Assembly: GCA_020356025.1 (NCBI GenBank)
Contig: CP070630.1
Coordinates: 231,089-270,560 of the forward strand
Direction of reading: 5' to 3'
From: Dehalococcoidia bacterium
GTDB lineage: Bacteria; Chloroflexota; Dehalococcoidia; SM23-28-2
DNA length: 39,472 nt
In this document: piece by piece, positions 23,554 through 30,984 of the stretch
How the letters are laid out: each line of letters opens with the position of its first letter
Position numbering within the stretch: the stretch's first letter is position 1
The notes under the pieces: model-generated
Databases searched by the model: none
Told to the model about the DNA's origin: nothing
The model's input: only the letters and a program-made list of their open reading frames with translations
Made by a program: the position numbers and the translations under genes

Positions 23554-24342
23554 CTAGAAGACGGCAGTGGTGCTGGCGCCATCCACCTGGATGGTGGCGC
23601 CGCTGATGTAGCGAGCCTGGTTCGAGGCCAGGAAGGCGACGAGGGCAGCGACGTCAGCGGGGTCGCCGAGGGAACCGGTGGGCGTTCTGCTCTCCTCCTC
23701 CTCGAGTACCTCCTGGAAGGGGCGGCCCTCCCGTTGGGCACGTGCCTTGAACAGGGAGAGGAGCCGCTGGGTGGCGATGTTGCCTGGGCAGACGTTGTTC
23801 ACGGTGATGCCATCCTTGCCTACCTGCCGCGATAGGGTCTTGGCCATGCCCACTACCCCCAGGCGGACGGCGTTAGAGAGGATGAGGCTGTCGATCGGCT
23901 GCTTGACGGCCACTGAGGTGATGTTGATGACCCGTCCGCCTTGCCGGCGCAGGTGAGGTAGCGCCTCGCGGGTGGTGCGGACGGCGCTGAGGAAATTCTG
24001 GTCGACGGCCTGCTGCCACTCCTCCTCGGAGAAGTCGTCGAAGGTGCCGGGGGGAGGGCCGCCGGCGTTGTTGACCACGATGTCGATGCGGCCGAACGTT
24101 TTGGCGGCCTCGCGGACGAGACGCTGGATGTCGTCGTAGCTGGACATGTCGCAGACCAGGGGCAGGACACGGGCCCCCGTCTGCGAGCGGATCTCCTCGG
24201 CGGTGGTCTTGAGATCGTCCTCGCCGCGGGCGCAGATGGCGACATCGCACCCCTCCTGGGCCAGGGCAAGGGCGATGGCCTTGCCGATGCCGCGGCTGGA
24301 GCCGCCCACTATCGCTGCCTTTCCCGTCAGTCCTAGTTCCAT
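23554..24342 (-). CDS. SDR-family protein without the YxxxK motif
   Basis: 262 residues. NAD(P)-binding GGSSRGIG (13-20) and NNAG (91-94) are intact, as is the serine of NITS (Ser143). The region that normally reads YxxSK is LILSNAVR (153-160), with Leu for Tyr and Asn for Lys, so the standard catalytic dyad is absent. This matches a known 'BKR-like' SDR subgroup (often annotated 3-oxoacyl-ACP reductase) that carries LSNA.R in this place. ATG at 24342 has AGGTGG upstream. It is convergent with the ABC importer, no operon partner. Activity and substrate unknown; a reductase with altered chemistry or a cofactor-binding regulator are options. Confidence 0.9.
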   Translation of the reverse strand: MELGLTGKAAIVGGSSRGIGKAIALALAQEGCDVAICARGEDDLKTTAEEIRSQTGARVLPLVCDMSSYDDIQRLVREAAKTFGRIDIVVNNAGGPPPGTFDDFSEEEWQQAVDQNFLSAVRTTREALPHLRRQGGRVINITSVAVKQPIDSLILSNAVRLGVVGMAKTLSRQVGKDGITVNNVCPGNIATQRLLSLFKARAQREGRPFQEVLEEEESRTPTGSLGDPADVAALVAFLASNQARYISGATIQVDGASTTAVF

Positions 24343-24423
24343 CTTTCTGCCACCTTGTCTTCTATCGAATACTCCTCTCCAGGTATGGTATTCGATCTGG
24401 CGGCAGTGTCAAATGGCCATTAC

Positions 24424-24460
24424 CTCCGCTCATGGTTCGACAGGCTCACCATGAGCGGAG
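24424..24460. repeat. REP-like palindrome, copy 1
   Basis: A perfect 13-bp inverted repeat (CTCCGCTCATGGT at 24424-24436, its complement at 24448-24460) around an 11-base loop TCGACAGGCTC. A second palindrome 22 bases on shares the loop but not the arms. Similar TTCGACA-GCTCA palindromes are known as dispersed repeats in many bacterial genomes. Confidence 0.75.
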
Positions 24461-24482
24461 ATGGGCAGGCGGTTCAAACCGC

Positions 24483-24507
24483 TCGCCCTGAGCGTGTCGA
24501 AGGGCGA
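24483..24507. repeat. REP-like palindrome, copy 2 (inverted orientation)
   Basis: TCGCCCT (24483-24489) and AGGGCGA (24501-24507) flank an 11-base loop. On the minus strand the loop is TCGACACGCTC, 10 of 11 identical to copy 1, so the two copies lie head to head. It is just upstream of the cobalamin-operon promoter. Confidence 0.7.
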
Positions 24508-24547
24508 ACGACGGCGCTCTTTCAACGGCCTCGGCCCTTGCTTGTCC

Positions 24548-24576
24548 TTGACAGGCAAGGGGGCGTCCGCTATAGT
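24548..24576 (+). promoter_or_regulatory. Promoter of the cobalamin-riboswitch operon
   Basis: TTGACA (24548-24553), 17-base spacer, TATAGT (24571-24576). Transcription would begin near 24583, about 30 bases before the riboswitch P1. Confidence 0.88.
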
Positions 24577-24610
24577 CCAGGTGTTTCCTGTACCTTAGTA
24601 ATCGAATAGC

Positions 24611-24746
24611 GGTTGGCAAGGGTGCCCCGCAGGGCCTCCGCCTGAGGCGGAGGCCGGGGTTAAAAGCGAAGCCGGTGTGAGACCGGCGCTGTCCCGCAAC
24701 TGTAATCCGCTGTGGGCGGAAAGTCAGGTCGCCTGCCCTTGTCAGA
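24611..24746 (+). promoter_or_regulatory. Cobalamin riboswitch
   Basis: Shows GGTTGGCAAGGGTGCCCCG, GCCGGGGTTAAAAGCGAAGCCGG, the B12-box region GCGCTGTCCCGCAACTGTA and GGAAAGTCAGGTCGCCTGCC. P1 pairs GGCAAGGG (24615-24622) with CCCTTGTC (24736-24743). It is followed by a terminator at 24799-24840 whose 3' arm is the same GGCAAGGG, giving an evident switch. It controls the vitamin B12 import operon and should be OFF when adenosylcobalamin (or another cobalamin) is bound. Confidence 0.95.
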
Positions 24747-24798
24747 TGCACCAGTCTTCGAGGGAGAGGCATGGGCACATGCGGTGGAAGAGCACGCG

Positions 24799-24840
24799 AG
24801 CCCTTGCCGGTCTGAAGGCAAGGGTTTGTTGTTTCTTCTG
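24799..24840 (+). terminator. Terminator of the cobalamin riboswitch
   Basis: AGCCCTTGCC (24799-24808) pairs with GGCAAGGGTT (24817-24826) around an 8-base loop, followed by TTTGTTGTTTCTTC. The 3' arm can alternatively pair with the P1 strand CCCTTGTC at 24736-24743, which would prevent the terminator. Confidence 0.88.
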
Positions 24841-24916
24841 CCCGAAGGTCTATTCGAAAAGTCCTTCGCCAATCTCGAGGCGGGGGACTTTCTGCGTCCC
24901 TCAGAAGGGAGGAGAT

Positions 24917-25882
24917 GTGATCAGTCTTGTTCAGCGTGGCCTGCTGTTGCTGGCGCTCGTCGGCGTCCTGGCGGTGGCTGTGGCCTGCGAGGACGGCGGT
25001 GGGGAGCCGACGCCGAAGGCATCGCCCACCGTCCTGGCGGCCGTGCAGGTTCCGTACCCGCAAAGCATCGTCGATACGGTGGGGCGCGAGGTCACGATGG
25101 AGGCGCAGCCGCAGCGCATCGCTTCGCTCTCGCCGGCGGCCACGGAGATCCTCTTCGCGATCGGCGCGGGCGATCAGGTTATTGCCGTCGACATGTACTC
25201 GAACTATCCGGAGGAGGCCACGACCCGCCAGCAACTAGACGCCTTCCAGCCCAATCTGGAGGCCATCGCCGGGGTCGGGCCGGACCTTGTACTGCTGTTC
25301 TACGACCCGGAGGAGCTTTCCGATTCGCTCGAGAGGCTGGGCATCACGACGGCGGTGCTGGGCTCTATCGAAGAAACGCCCGAATCGGTGGAGGCCGTGT
25401 TCGACCAGATACGGCTGCTGGGCCAGATGACGGACCATGTTCAGGAAGCCGAAGACCTGGTGGCGGAGATGCAGGACCGCGTTGACGCCATCGAGGAGGC
25501 CTTGGCGGACGTGGAGCAGGGGCCGCGCATCTTCCACGAGGTGGACGCGATGCTGTACACGGCAGCGCCCGACAGCTTCGTCGGTGGCCTGTACAAGATC
25601 CTCAAGGCACAGAACATCGCCGCAGGGACTGACCAGCCTTTCCCGCAGCTCAGCCAGGAAGTGATCATCGAGAGGGACCCGGAGGTGATCATTCTGGCCG
25701 ACGGCGGCTACGGCGAGTCGCCGGACACGGTGAAGGGTCGTCCCGGCTGGGGGAACATCTCGGCGGTGCGGAACGATCGCATATTCGTTATCGATCCGGA
25801 CATCGTGAGCCGGCCGGGGCCGCGCTGCGTGGAGGCCCTGGAGGCGCTGGCCGCGTACCTCTATCCGGAGAGGTTTGAGTGA
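24917..25882 (+). CDS. btuF: Cobalamin ABC transporter substrate-binding lipoprotein
   Basis: 321 residues. The signal peptide ends in lipobox AVAC (21-24), so it is lipid-anchored. The periplasmic-binding-protein domain (PF01497 type) begins PQRIASLSPAATEILFAIGAGDQVIAVD, and FQPNLEAIAGVGPDLVLL is the usual BtuF/FecB signature. The C-terminal RNDRIFVIDPDIVSRPGPR fits too. GTG at 24917 has GGGAGGAG; the open frame runs back through the riboswitch but that part is RNA. Its stop overlaps btuC by 4 bases. The riboswitch and the following cobO make cobalamin/corrinoid the likely ligand rather than iron siderophore. Confidence 0.93.
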   Translation: MISLVQRGLLLLALVGVLAVAVACEDGGGEPTPKASPTVLAAVQVPYPQSIVDTVGREVTMEAQPQRIASLSPAATEILFAIGAGDQVIAVDMYSNYPEEATTRQQLDAFQPNLEAIAGVGPDLVLLFYDPEELSDSLERLGITTAVLGSIEETPESVEAVFDQIRLLGQMTDHVQEAEDLVAEMQDRVDAIEEALADVEQGPRIFHEVDAMLYTAAPDSFVGGLYKILKAQNIAAGTDQPFPQLSQEVIIERDPEVIILADGGYGESPDTVKGRPGWGNISAVRNDRIFVIDPDIVSRPGPRCVEALEALAAYLYPERFE

Positions 25883-26970
25883 GGCTCTTCGGCTCTGCGG
25901 CTAGGGTTGAACCGTCACCGGAGGCCGCTTTCGCCGCCCTGCTGGGGCGGGCGCTCTGGCCGCGGCTGGCAGTGGGCCTGGGGGCCCTGTTGGGGGCAGC
26001 CATGCTGGCCGCCGCCATCGGGCCGGCGGACATCCCGGCCGACGCCACTGCGCGCATCATCCTCTCGCGGCTGCCGGGCGTGAGCCTGGCCGATAGCCTG
26101 CCGCAAAGCTGGCGGGACATCGTGTGGGAGGTGCGCCTGCCGCGGGTGGTGATGGCGGGCCTGGTGGGGGCGACTCTGGCGCTCTCCGGCGCCACGTACC
26201 AGGCCGTCTTCCGCAACCCCCTGGCCGACCCCTACCTCATCGGCGTGGCGGCCGGGGCCGGCCTGGGAGCGACCGCGGTCATCGTGTCGCCGCTGGACTA
26301 CACGGTCGGCGGCGTGAGCCTGGTGCCGCTGGCTGCTTTCGGCGGCGCTCTCACGGCGGTCGCCCTGGCCTACGCGCTGGCGCGCGTCGGGCGGACAGTG
26401 CCCACCGTCACGCTGATCCTGGCCGGAGTGGCTATATCGTCTATCGCCACGTCGGCGATGTCCTTCCTCATGATCAACAACAGCCAGCGGGTGCACACCA
26501 CCCTGACGTGGATCCTGGGCGGCTTCAACCTGAGCGAGTGGGGCAAGCTGTGGTGGGTGCTGCCGTACGTGCTGCCGGCGGCGTTCATCATCCTGCTCTA
26601 CGGACGCATCCTGAACGTGCTGCAACTGGACGAGGAGCAGGCGCAGCAGCTTGGGGTGAACGTGGAGCGGGTGAAGCTGCTGCTGCTGGGGGCGGCGTCG
26701 CTGGCCGCGGCGGCGGCCGTCTCCGTGAGCGGGATCATCGGCTTTGTGGGGCTGATCGTGCCGCACGCGGTGCGCCTCATCTGGGGGCCGGACTATCGGC
26801 AGCTCTTGCCGATGTCGATGGTCCTGGGCGGCGCGTTCCTCATCCTGGCCGACCTGCTGGCTCGTACCGTCAATTCGCCCAGCGAGATCCCGGTGGGCAT
26901 CATCACCGCCTTCTGCGGCGCGCCTTTCTTCCTCTACCTGCTGCGGATGCGGCAGCGGGCGGTCTTCTGA
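25879..26970 (+). CDS. btuC: Cobalamin ABC transporter permease (FecCD family)
   Basis: 363 residues, about ten hydrophobic segments. Hallmarks are LPRVVMAGLVGATLALSGATYQAVFRNPLADPYLIGVAAGAGLG (shown only in part here: RNPLADPYLIG), GRTVPTVTLILAGVAISS, and the C-terminal GFVGLIVPHAVRLIWGPDYR, all typical of BtuC/FhuB-type permeases. An N-terminal extension of about 30 residues precedes the first helix. GTG at 25879 overlaps the btuF stop (GTGA), indicating translational coupling. Works with the flanking receptor and ATPase. Confidence 0.94.
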   Translation: MRLFGSAARVEPSPEAAFAALLGRALWPRLAVGLGALLGAAMLAAAIGPADIPADATARIILSRLPGVSLADSLPQSWRDIVWEVRLPRVVMAGLVGATLALSGATYQAVFRNPLADPYLIGVAAGAGLGATAVIVSPLDYTVGGVSLVPLAAFGGALTAVALAYALARVGRTVPTVTLILAGVAISSIATSAMSFLMINNSQRVHTTLTWILGGFNLSEWGKLWWVLPYVLPAAFIILLYGRILNVLQLDEEQAQQLGVNVERVKLLLLGAASLAAAAAVSVSGIIGFVGLIVPHAVRLIWGPDYRQLLPMSMVLGGAFLILADLLARTVNSPSEIPVGIITAFCGAPFFLYLLRMRQRAVF

Positions 26971-26977
26971 GGGCGAC

Positions 26978-27802
26978 ATGCTGGAGGTACGCGACCTGAC
27001 GGTAGCCTACGGTAAGCTCGTCGCTCTGCGACAGGTGAGCCTGTCGCTGGGGGCGGGCGAGCTGTTGGGGGTGGTGGGGCCCAATGGCTCGGGCAAGTCG
27101 ACGCTGATTCGGGCCATCACGCGGCTGGTGCGGCCTCTGGGAGGCTATATCCGCCTCGACGGGAAGGAACTGGGGAGCCTCTCCCAGCGAGAGCTGGCGC
27201 GATGGGCGGCGGTGGTGCCCCAGCGCCCATACCTGCCCGATGTGTTCACTGTGCTGGAGGTGGCTCTGATGGGCCGCACTCCTCACCTGGGTCTGCTACA
27301 ATCGGAGGGACGGGCCGACCTGGCAGCGGTGCGGCGAGCTCTGGAGCAGACCGATACCTGGCAGCTAGCCGGCAGGCGGATGGGCGAGCTCTCGGGAGGC
27401 GAGAGGCAGCGGGTGGTGGTAGCGCGCGCTCTCGCTCAGGAGACGCCTCTCCTGCTTCTGGACGAGCCTACCGCTCACCTGGACATGGGCCATCAGGCGG
27501 CGGTGCTCGATCTGGTCAGGCAGCTCTGTCGAGGGGAGGGCAAGGCCGGGCTGGCGGCCATTCACGACCTGAGCCTGGCCAGCCAATACTGCGACCGATT
27601 GGTGATGCTGAACGAAGGCCGTATCGTTGGTGAAGGGGAGCCAGAGGAGGTGCTATCGCCGCAGCTTCTGGCCTCCGTCTATGGAACGCGGGTCTCGGTC
27701 TTCAGCCATCCCCTGACCGGGCGGCCGGTGGTGACGCCGATGTCGGGGGACTCTCGTGCGGGCCTGGAGGCGAGAGGAAGCGTCGGCACGTTCAGGAGCT
27801 GA
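26978..27802 (+). CDS. btuD: Cobalamin ABC transporter ATPase
   Basis: 274 residues. Walker A GPNGSGKST (34-42), Q-loop VPQRPY, signature LSGGERQRV (138-146), Walker B LLLLDEPT (158-165) and H-loop AIHDLS are complete, so it is a competent ABC ATPase of the FecE/BtuD type. ATG at 26978 follows the btuC stop by 7 bases with GAGGG upstream. The C-terminal tail RPVVTPMSGDSRAG extends past the core domain. It energises the btuF-btuC importer; gene order F-C-D is standard for corrinoid uptake. Confidence 0.94.
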   Translation: MLEVRDLTVAYGKLVALRQVSLSLGAGELLGVVGPNGSGKSTLIRAITRLVRPLGGYIRLDGKELGSLSQRELARWAAVVPQRPYLPDVFTVLEVALMGRTPHLGLLQSEGRADLAAVRRALEQTDTWQLAGRRMGELSGGERQRVVVARALAQETPLLLLDEPTAHLDMGHQAAVLDLVRQLCRGEGKAGLAAIHDLSLASQYCDRLVMLNEGRIVGEGEPEEVLSPQLLASVYGTRVSVFSHPLTGRPVVTPMSGDSRAGLEARGSVGTFRS

Positions 27803-27805
27803 AGA

Positions 27806-28342
27806 ATGGCGGCAGAAGACGCGGAACGCCAGGCACTGGTCATCGTGCTTACCGGGCGCGGCAAGGGCAAGACCACGGCTGCTCTGGGGGTGGTCTTGCG
27901 CGCCAGGGGCCGCGGCATGAAGACGGTCGTCCTGCAGTTCATGAAGGCGAGGACGAGCAACTACGGGGAGAATCGGGCGGCCAAGAAGCTGGGGATCGAG
28001 ATAATCCCTTTTGGCGAGGGGTTTACCTGGCGGTCCGAGGACATCGAGAAGGACAAGGCCACCGCCCGCGAGTGCTGGGAGTTAGCGCGCGAGAAGATCG
28101 GCTCCGGGCAGTACGGCATCGTCGTCCTGGACGAGATGACGTATCCGATGAGCTACGGCTGGATTGCTGTCGAAGAGGTGATCGATACCCTGCGACAGCG
28201 GCCGCAGGGCCTGCACGTGATCATCACCGGCCGCGATGCTCCCCAGGAGCTGATCGACTTCGCGGACGTGGTGACGGAAATGCGGGAGGTCAAGCACCCG
28301 CATCAGAAGGGGCTCAAGGCTCAGCCGGGCATCGACTTCTGA
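27806..28342 (+). CDS. cobO: Corrinoid adenosyltransferase (CobA/CobO/BtuR type)
   Basis: 178 residues. The P-loop GRGKGKTT (17-24) and the segments QFMKARTSNYGEN, FGEGFTW, IVVLDEMTYPMSYGWI and HVIITGRDAP are hallmarks of ATP:cob(I)alamin adenosyltransferase, which makes adenosylcobalamin from imported corrinoid and ATP. Starts 3 bases after the btuD stop with AGGAG upstream. Being inside the cobalamin-riboswitch operon explains the logic: import, then activate, then shut off. It also supports a salvage lifestyle for B12; no de novo genes are seen here. Confidence 0.95.
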   Translation: MAAEDAERQALVIVLTGRGKGKTTAALGVVLRARGRGMKTVVLQFMKARTSNYGENRAAKKLGIEIIPFGEGFTWRSEDIEKDKATARECWELAREKIGSGQYGIVVLDEMTYPMSYGWIAVEEVIDTLRQRPQGLHVIITGRDAPQELIDFADVVTEMREVKHPHQKGLKAQPGIDF

Positions 28343-28354
28343 GGCAGCGCTGCC

Positions 28355-29056
28355 ATGATACCCATCGGCGATAGCGTGCGCGCCCGCACGTTTCCCTGCG
28401 TCAACATCGCCATCATCATCGCCAACTGCCTGGTGTTCCTCTATGAGGTGGGGTTTGCCAGCAACATCAACAAGTTCTTCTTCGACTGGGCGGTAGTGCC
28501 CGTTAGGCTGACCGACTATCTGGACAACCCAGGGGATTATTCTCTGCGCGTTCTCTTCACGCCGATAACCGCCATGTTCCTCCACGGCGGGTGGTTTCAC
28601 ATCATGGGGAACATGATCTTCCTGTGGGTGTTTGGGGACAATGTGGAGGATGCCCTGGGGCATGTTCGCTACCTGGTGTTCTACTTCGTTTGTGGTATCG
28701 CCGCGGCGGCGGCTCAGGTATGGGTGGATCCTAACTCGGCGGTGCCGATGGTGGGGGCCAGCGGTGCCATCGCCGGCGTGCTGGGGGCCTATCTGCTGCT
28801 CTATCCCCGGGCCACAATAGCGACCCTGATAATGCCGTTCTTCTTCTGGACGGCCTACGTACCGGCCTTCCTGCTGATCGGCTTCTGGTTCTTGATCCAG
28901 GTATTCAACGGGGTGGCCTCGATCGGCTATGCCGTAGGTGCCAGCGAGGGTGTGGCCTGGTGGGCGCACGTGGGAGGCTTCTCGGCCGGCTTCCTGCTGC
29001 TCTGGCTCTTCCGTCCTCGTCGTCCGAGCGTGGACGTCGGTCGATCGCTGCGGTAG
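28355..29056 (+). CDS. Rhomboid-family intramembrane serine protease
   Basis: 233 residues, six or more hydrophobic segments. The conserved HGGWFHIMGNMIFLWVFGDNVED region (starting at about 77), the catalytic serine in GASGAIAG (Ser136) and the partner histidine in WWAHVGGF (His205) are all present, so it should be an active rhomboid that cuts within membranes. A large cytoplasmic or luminal insert follows the first helix. ATG at 28355 is 12 bases after the cobO stop with GAGG upstream, so it probably rides on the cobalamin operon. A link to B12 is not established; it may simply be read-through. The substrate is unknown. Confidence 0.93.
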   Translation: MIPIGDSVRARTFPCVNIAIIIANCLVFLYEVGFASNINKFFFDWAVVPVRLTDYLDNPGDYSLRVLFTPITAMFLHGGWFHIMGNMIFLWVFGDNVEDALGHVRYLVFYFVCGIAAAAAQVWVDPNSAVPMVGASGAIAGVLGAYLLLYPRATIATLIMPFFFWTAYVPAFLLIGFWFLIQVFNGVASIGYAVGASEGVAWWAHVGGFSAGFLLLWLFRPRRPSVDVGRSLR

Positions 29057-29170
29057 GTTAGGCCCATCGCTGATGCTTGGGCGACTCCCCACTACGCCTC
29101 AAGGCGTCAGATGGCAGTTTCACTCGGGCGGCCGGTCTTCGGGAACGCTGTGCTCTACGGGAGACGTGGT
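29057..29170. other. Short gap between convergent genes
   Basis: Only a weak 6-bp inverted repeat ACGCCT/AGGCGT (29094-29107) is seen; no T-run, so it is not a convincing terminator for either side. Confidence 0.4.
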
Positions 29171-29374
29171 CTATTTGCTGGCCGGAGCGCGTGGTGCTTG
29201 GGTCTGACCTCGTCTCGAGTAGCTGAAGTCATTGGAGAATTGCCGGCGAGCGGCGCACCACTTGCAGACGCCTTCGGTCGTGGAGCCATTTGGGTTTCCG
29301 AGCAACCAGTGGTGGGCGCTGTGCGAGCAGGCCGGCGTGGCTGTGGGAGTGACTGCCGCGCTCTCGTCTACCAT
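29171..29374 (-). CDS. Small HHW/CxxC zinc-binding-type protein
   Basis: 67 residues from the ATG at 29374. The pattern C-x4-HHW, then P-x-G, then G-x-C-x2-C (CSHSAHHW, NPNG, GVCKWC) with a following RRQFSNDF looks like a conserved mini zinc-binding module that I believe recurs as a small hypothetical family in Chloroflexota and Actinomycetota; I cannot confirm this here. The start has only a weak ribosome site, but an upstream 21-codon frame (29368-29433) with a good site overlaps it by a few bases and could couple translation. A longer frame to 29722 antisense-overlaps the neighbouring gene and is not credible. Function unknown. Confidence 0.6.
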   Translation of the reverse strand: MVDESAAVTPTATPACSHSAHHWLLGNPNGSTTEGVCKWCAARRQFSNDFSYSRRGQTQAPRAPASK

Positions 29375-29433
29375 CGTCCGCGCCTGTGGGTCGAGCGGCG
29401 CGAAAGGCCGCCCAGGTAAAGCTTGTGTGCCAT
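29368..29433 (-). pseudogene. Short frame beginning like an RRM protein, possible remnant or leader peptide
   Basis: ATG at 29433 after GAGAGGGGAA encodes a 21-residue peptide starting MAHKLYLGGLS, which resembles the RNP2 beginning of bacterial RRM proteins (usual form KLYVGNLS). It then turns basic and ends in a TAG overlapping the start of the HHW/CxxC gene. It could be the decayed 5' end of an rbp-type gene or a leader peptide. Chance resemblance cannot be excluded. Confidence 0.3.
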
Positions 29434-29498
29434 GGATGATTCCCCTCTCTTCGACCCTTGGACAGTCACCAGCCGGTCGCGTCTCGTTCCGCTGGAAG

Positions 29499-29527
29499 GA
29501 AAGAGGGGGGCACAGCCCCCCTCTTTC
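29499..29527 (-). terminator. Perfect hairpin terminator after the double zinc-ribbon gene
   Basis: 13-bp perfect stem GAAAGAGGGGGGC/GCCCCCCTCTTTC with a 3-base loop, 11 bases after the stop at 29538. The stem ends in CTCTTTCCTTCC on the minus strand, moderately pyrimidine-rich. It separates this gene from the downstream small genes. Confidence 0.75.
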
Positions 29528-29537
29528 GATGTCAGAC

Positions 29538-29861
29538 CTAGTAGCGGGGTGAGGAAGCAGCGGGTTGCTGCCGGAAGCAGTCGCTACAGTAAACTGGGCG
29601 GTCGCCACGCGGCAGGAAGGGGACTTCTGTATCCTTGCCGCACTGGGCACAGACGGCGGGATGCATCTCTCGCGGGGCCCGACCATAGCCGCCGCTGTTA
29701 CCGCCGTAGCCGCGTTCGGCACGACGGGCTTGGCGGCAGTCCGGACAACGCTTGGGCTCGTTGGTGTAGCCCTTTTCGGCGTGATAGGCCTGGTCGTCAG
29801 CGCTGAAAGTGAAAGACTGACCGCAGTCTTGACAGGTGAGAGTCCTATCCTCGTAACTCAT
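29538..29861 (-). CDS. Double zinc-ribbon protein
   Basis: 107 residues. The first half (LTCQDCGQSFTFSADDQAYH, NEPKRCPDCRQARR) is the treble-clef/zinc-ribbon domain of the PF13451-like 'probable zinc-ribbon' family. A Gly/Tyr/Arg linker GYGGNSGGYGRAPRE follows, then a second ribbon CAQCGKDTEVPF, RPVYCSDCF, the CxxC-TEVPF-YCxxCF type common in Chloroflexota and other bacteria. Eight cysteines give two zinc sites. ATG at 29861 has a perfect AAAGGAGGT site. The glycine-rich linker is like those of RNA-binding proteins, suggesting nucleic-acid binding; the role is not known. It has its own terminator. Confidence 0.88.
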   Translation of the reverse strand: MSYEDRTLTCQDCGQSFTFSADDQAYHAEKGYTNEPKRCPDCRQARRAERGYGGNSGGYGRAPREMHPAVCAQCGKDTEVPFLPRGDRPVYCSDCFRQQPAASSPRY

Positions 29862-30011
29862 CGATGACCTCCTTTCGCTCTATAGTTGGCGAAGGCTTGG
29901 TCACCGAGATCCAGGACGCTGGAGGGAATGCACGCGGACAACTAAACGATCACCACTGGGAGAAGCTTACCACAGGATGGAGAAATGCGCAAGGGTGCTT
30001 TTCTGCGCGGC

Positions 30012-30821
30012 CTAGGCGCGAAACTCGATGCGGGTGAGCAGTCGCCGCTCCGCCTCGGCGGCCACTTCCTCCACCAGGCCGCCGGCCACCCGGCCAACAA
30101 GGCGCTCCAGGATAGCCCGCCGCGGCCGCAGGTAGGCCAGCCGTCGCGGCACTCTGCCCAGCTCGGTGGCCATGTCGATGGCTGTGTCCAGGTCGCCCAG
30201 TTCATCCACGAGGCCCAGCTCTTTGGCCTTGCGGGCGGTGAACATCTCGCCGGTAGCGAGGCTGCGCACCTTCTTTGGCTGCAGACGGCGGGTGCGGGCC
30301 ACGGCGTCCACGAACCAGTCGTAGTACTCGTCCATGAGGGTCTGGAGCTTCTTCTGCTCCTCGTCGGTGGGCTCGCGGAAGGGCTGGAACATGTCTTTGA
30401 AAGTGCCGGCCTTGGTCACGAACACCTTCACCCCCAGGCGCTGCAGGAGCTCGCTGATGACGGGTCGGATGGAGATGACGCCGATGGAGCCCACTATCGC
30501 CGTGGGGATGGCCACCACCTTGGTGGCGGCGCAGCTCGCCAGGTAGCCGCCGGAGAGACCCGAGCCGCGGATGAAGGCGATGACGGGTTTCTTGGCTGCC
30601 ACCTTGGCTATACCGCGGTGGATCTGCTCGGCGGCGGCGGCCGAGCCGCCGGGGGAGTCGATATCCACTACCATCGCCCTCACGCGAGCGTCGTCACGCA
30701 GGGCGCTGAACATGCGACCGTAATCGGGGCTGCGGATGGTCGCTCCCAGGACGCCGAAGAGTTCAACGATCCCGATCCTGGGGGCCAGCCACGGCAGACC
30801 TATCGGACGGAACTGAGTCAC
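30012..30821 (-). CDS. sppA: S49-family signal peptide peptidase (SppA-like)
   Basis: 269 residues. Oxyanion/substrate region VVDIDSPGGS (52-60), catalytic Ser90 in GLSGGYLAS and catalytic Lys142 in GTFKDMFQPF give the Ser-Lys dyad of SppA; the AIVGSIGVI stretch is also typical. It lacks the N-terminal membrane anchor and the duplicated domain of E. coli SppA, like the short bacterial/archaeal forms, so it may be cytoplasmic or peripherally attached. The start is GTG at 30821 with GAGG eight bases before it. Likely degrades cleaved signal peptides or membrane-protein fragments. No operon partner. Confidence 0.92.
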   Translation of the reverse strand: MTQFRPIGLPWLAPRIGIVELFGVLGATIRSPDYGRMFSALRDDARVRAMVVDIDSPGGSAAAAEQIHRGIAKVAAKKPVIAFIRGSGLSGGYLASCAATKVVAIPTAIVGSIGVISIRPVISELLQRLGVKVFVTKAGTFKDMFQPFREPTDEEQKKLQTLMDEYYDWFVDAVARTRRLQPKKVRSLATGEMFTARKAKELGLVDELGDLDTAIDMATELGRVPRRLAYLRPRRAILERLVGRVAGGLVEEVAAEAERRLLTRIEFRA

Positions 30822-30984
30822 GTCTTAACCTCGCAGAACTCGCGATGCCTCAGCCTGCCTCCTGGCAGGCTCTGGAGCCAGTATAGCGCGGATGGGTCCG
30901 AAACGAAACCGAGGCTTTTGGCGGCGGCCTTCTAGTATGCTATCATCAGCCTGCTTGCCGGTGCTGGGAGGTTATCGGGGTAGG

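Noticed and set aside
24677-24916. N-terminal extension of btuF by 80 codons
   Set aside because: It passes through the cobalamin riboswitch and terminator; the signal peptide begins at GTG 24917.
29375-29722. Long minus-strand frame joining the HHW/CxxC protein to 29722
   Set aside because: It overlaps the double zinc-ribbon gene in another frame and crosses its terminator; only the last 67 codons look like protein.
29987-30008. Hairpin GCGCA/TGCGC after sppA as terminator
   Set aside because: Only 5 bp with a long loop and a weak tail (ATTTCT); not convincing.
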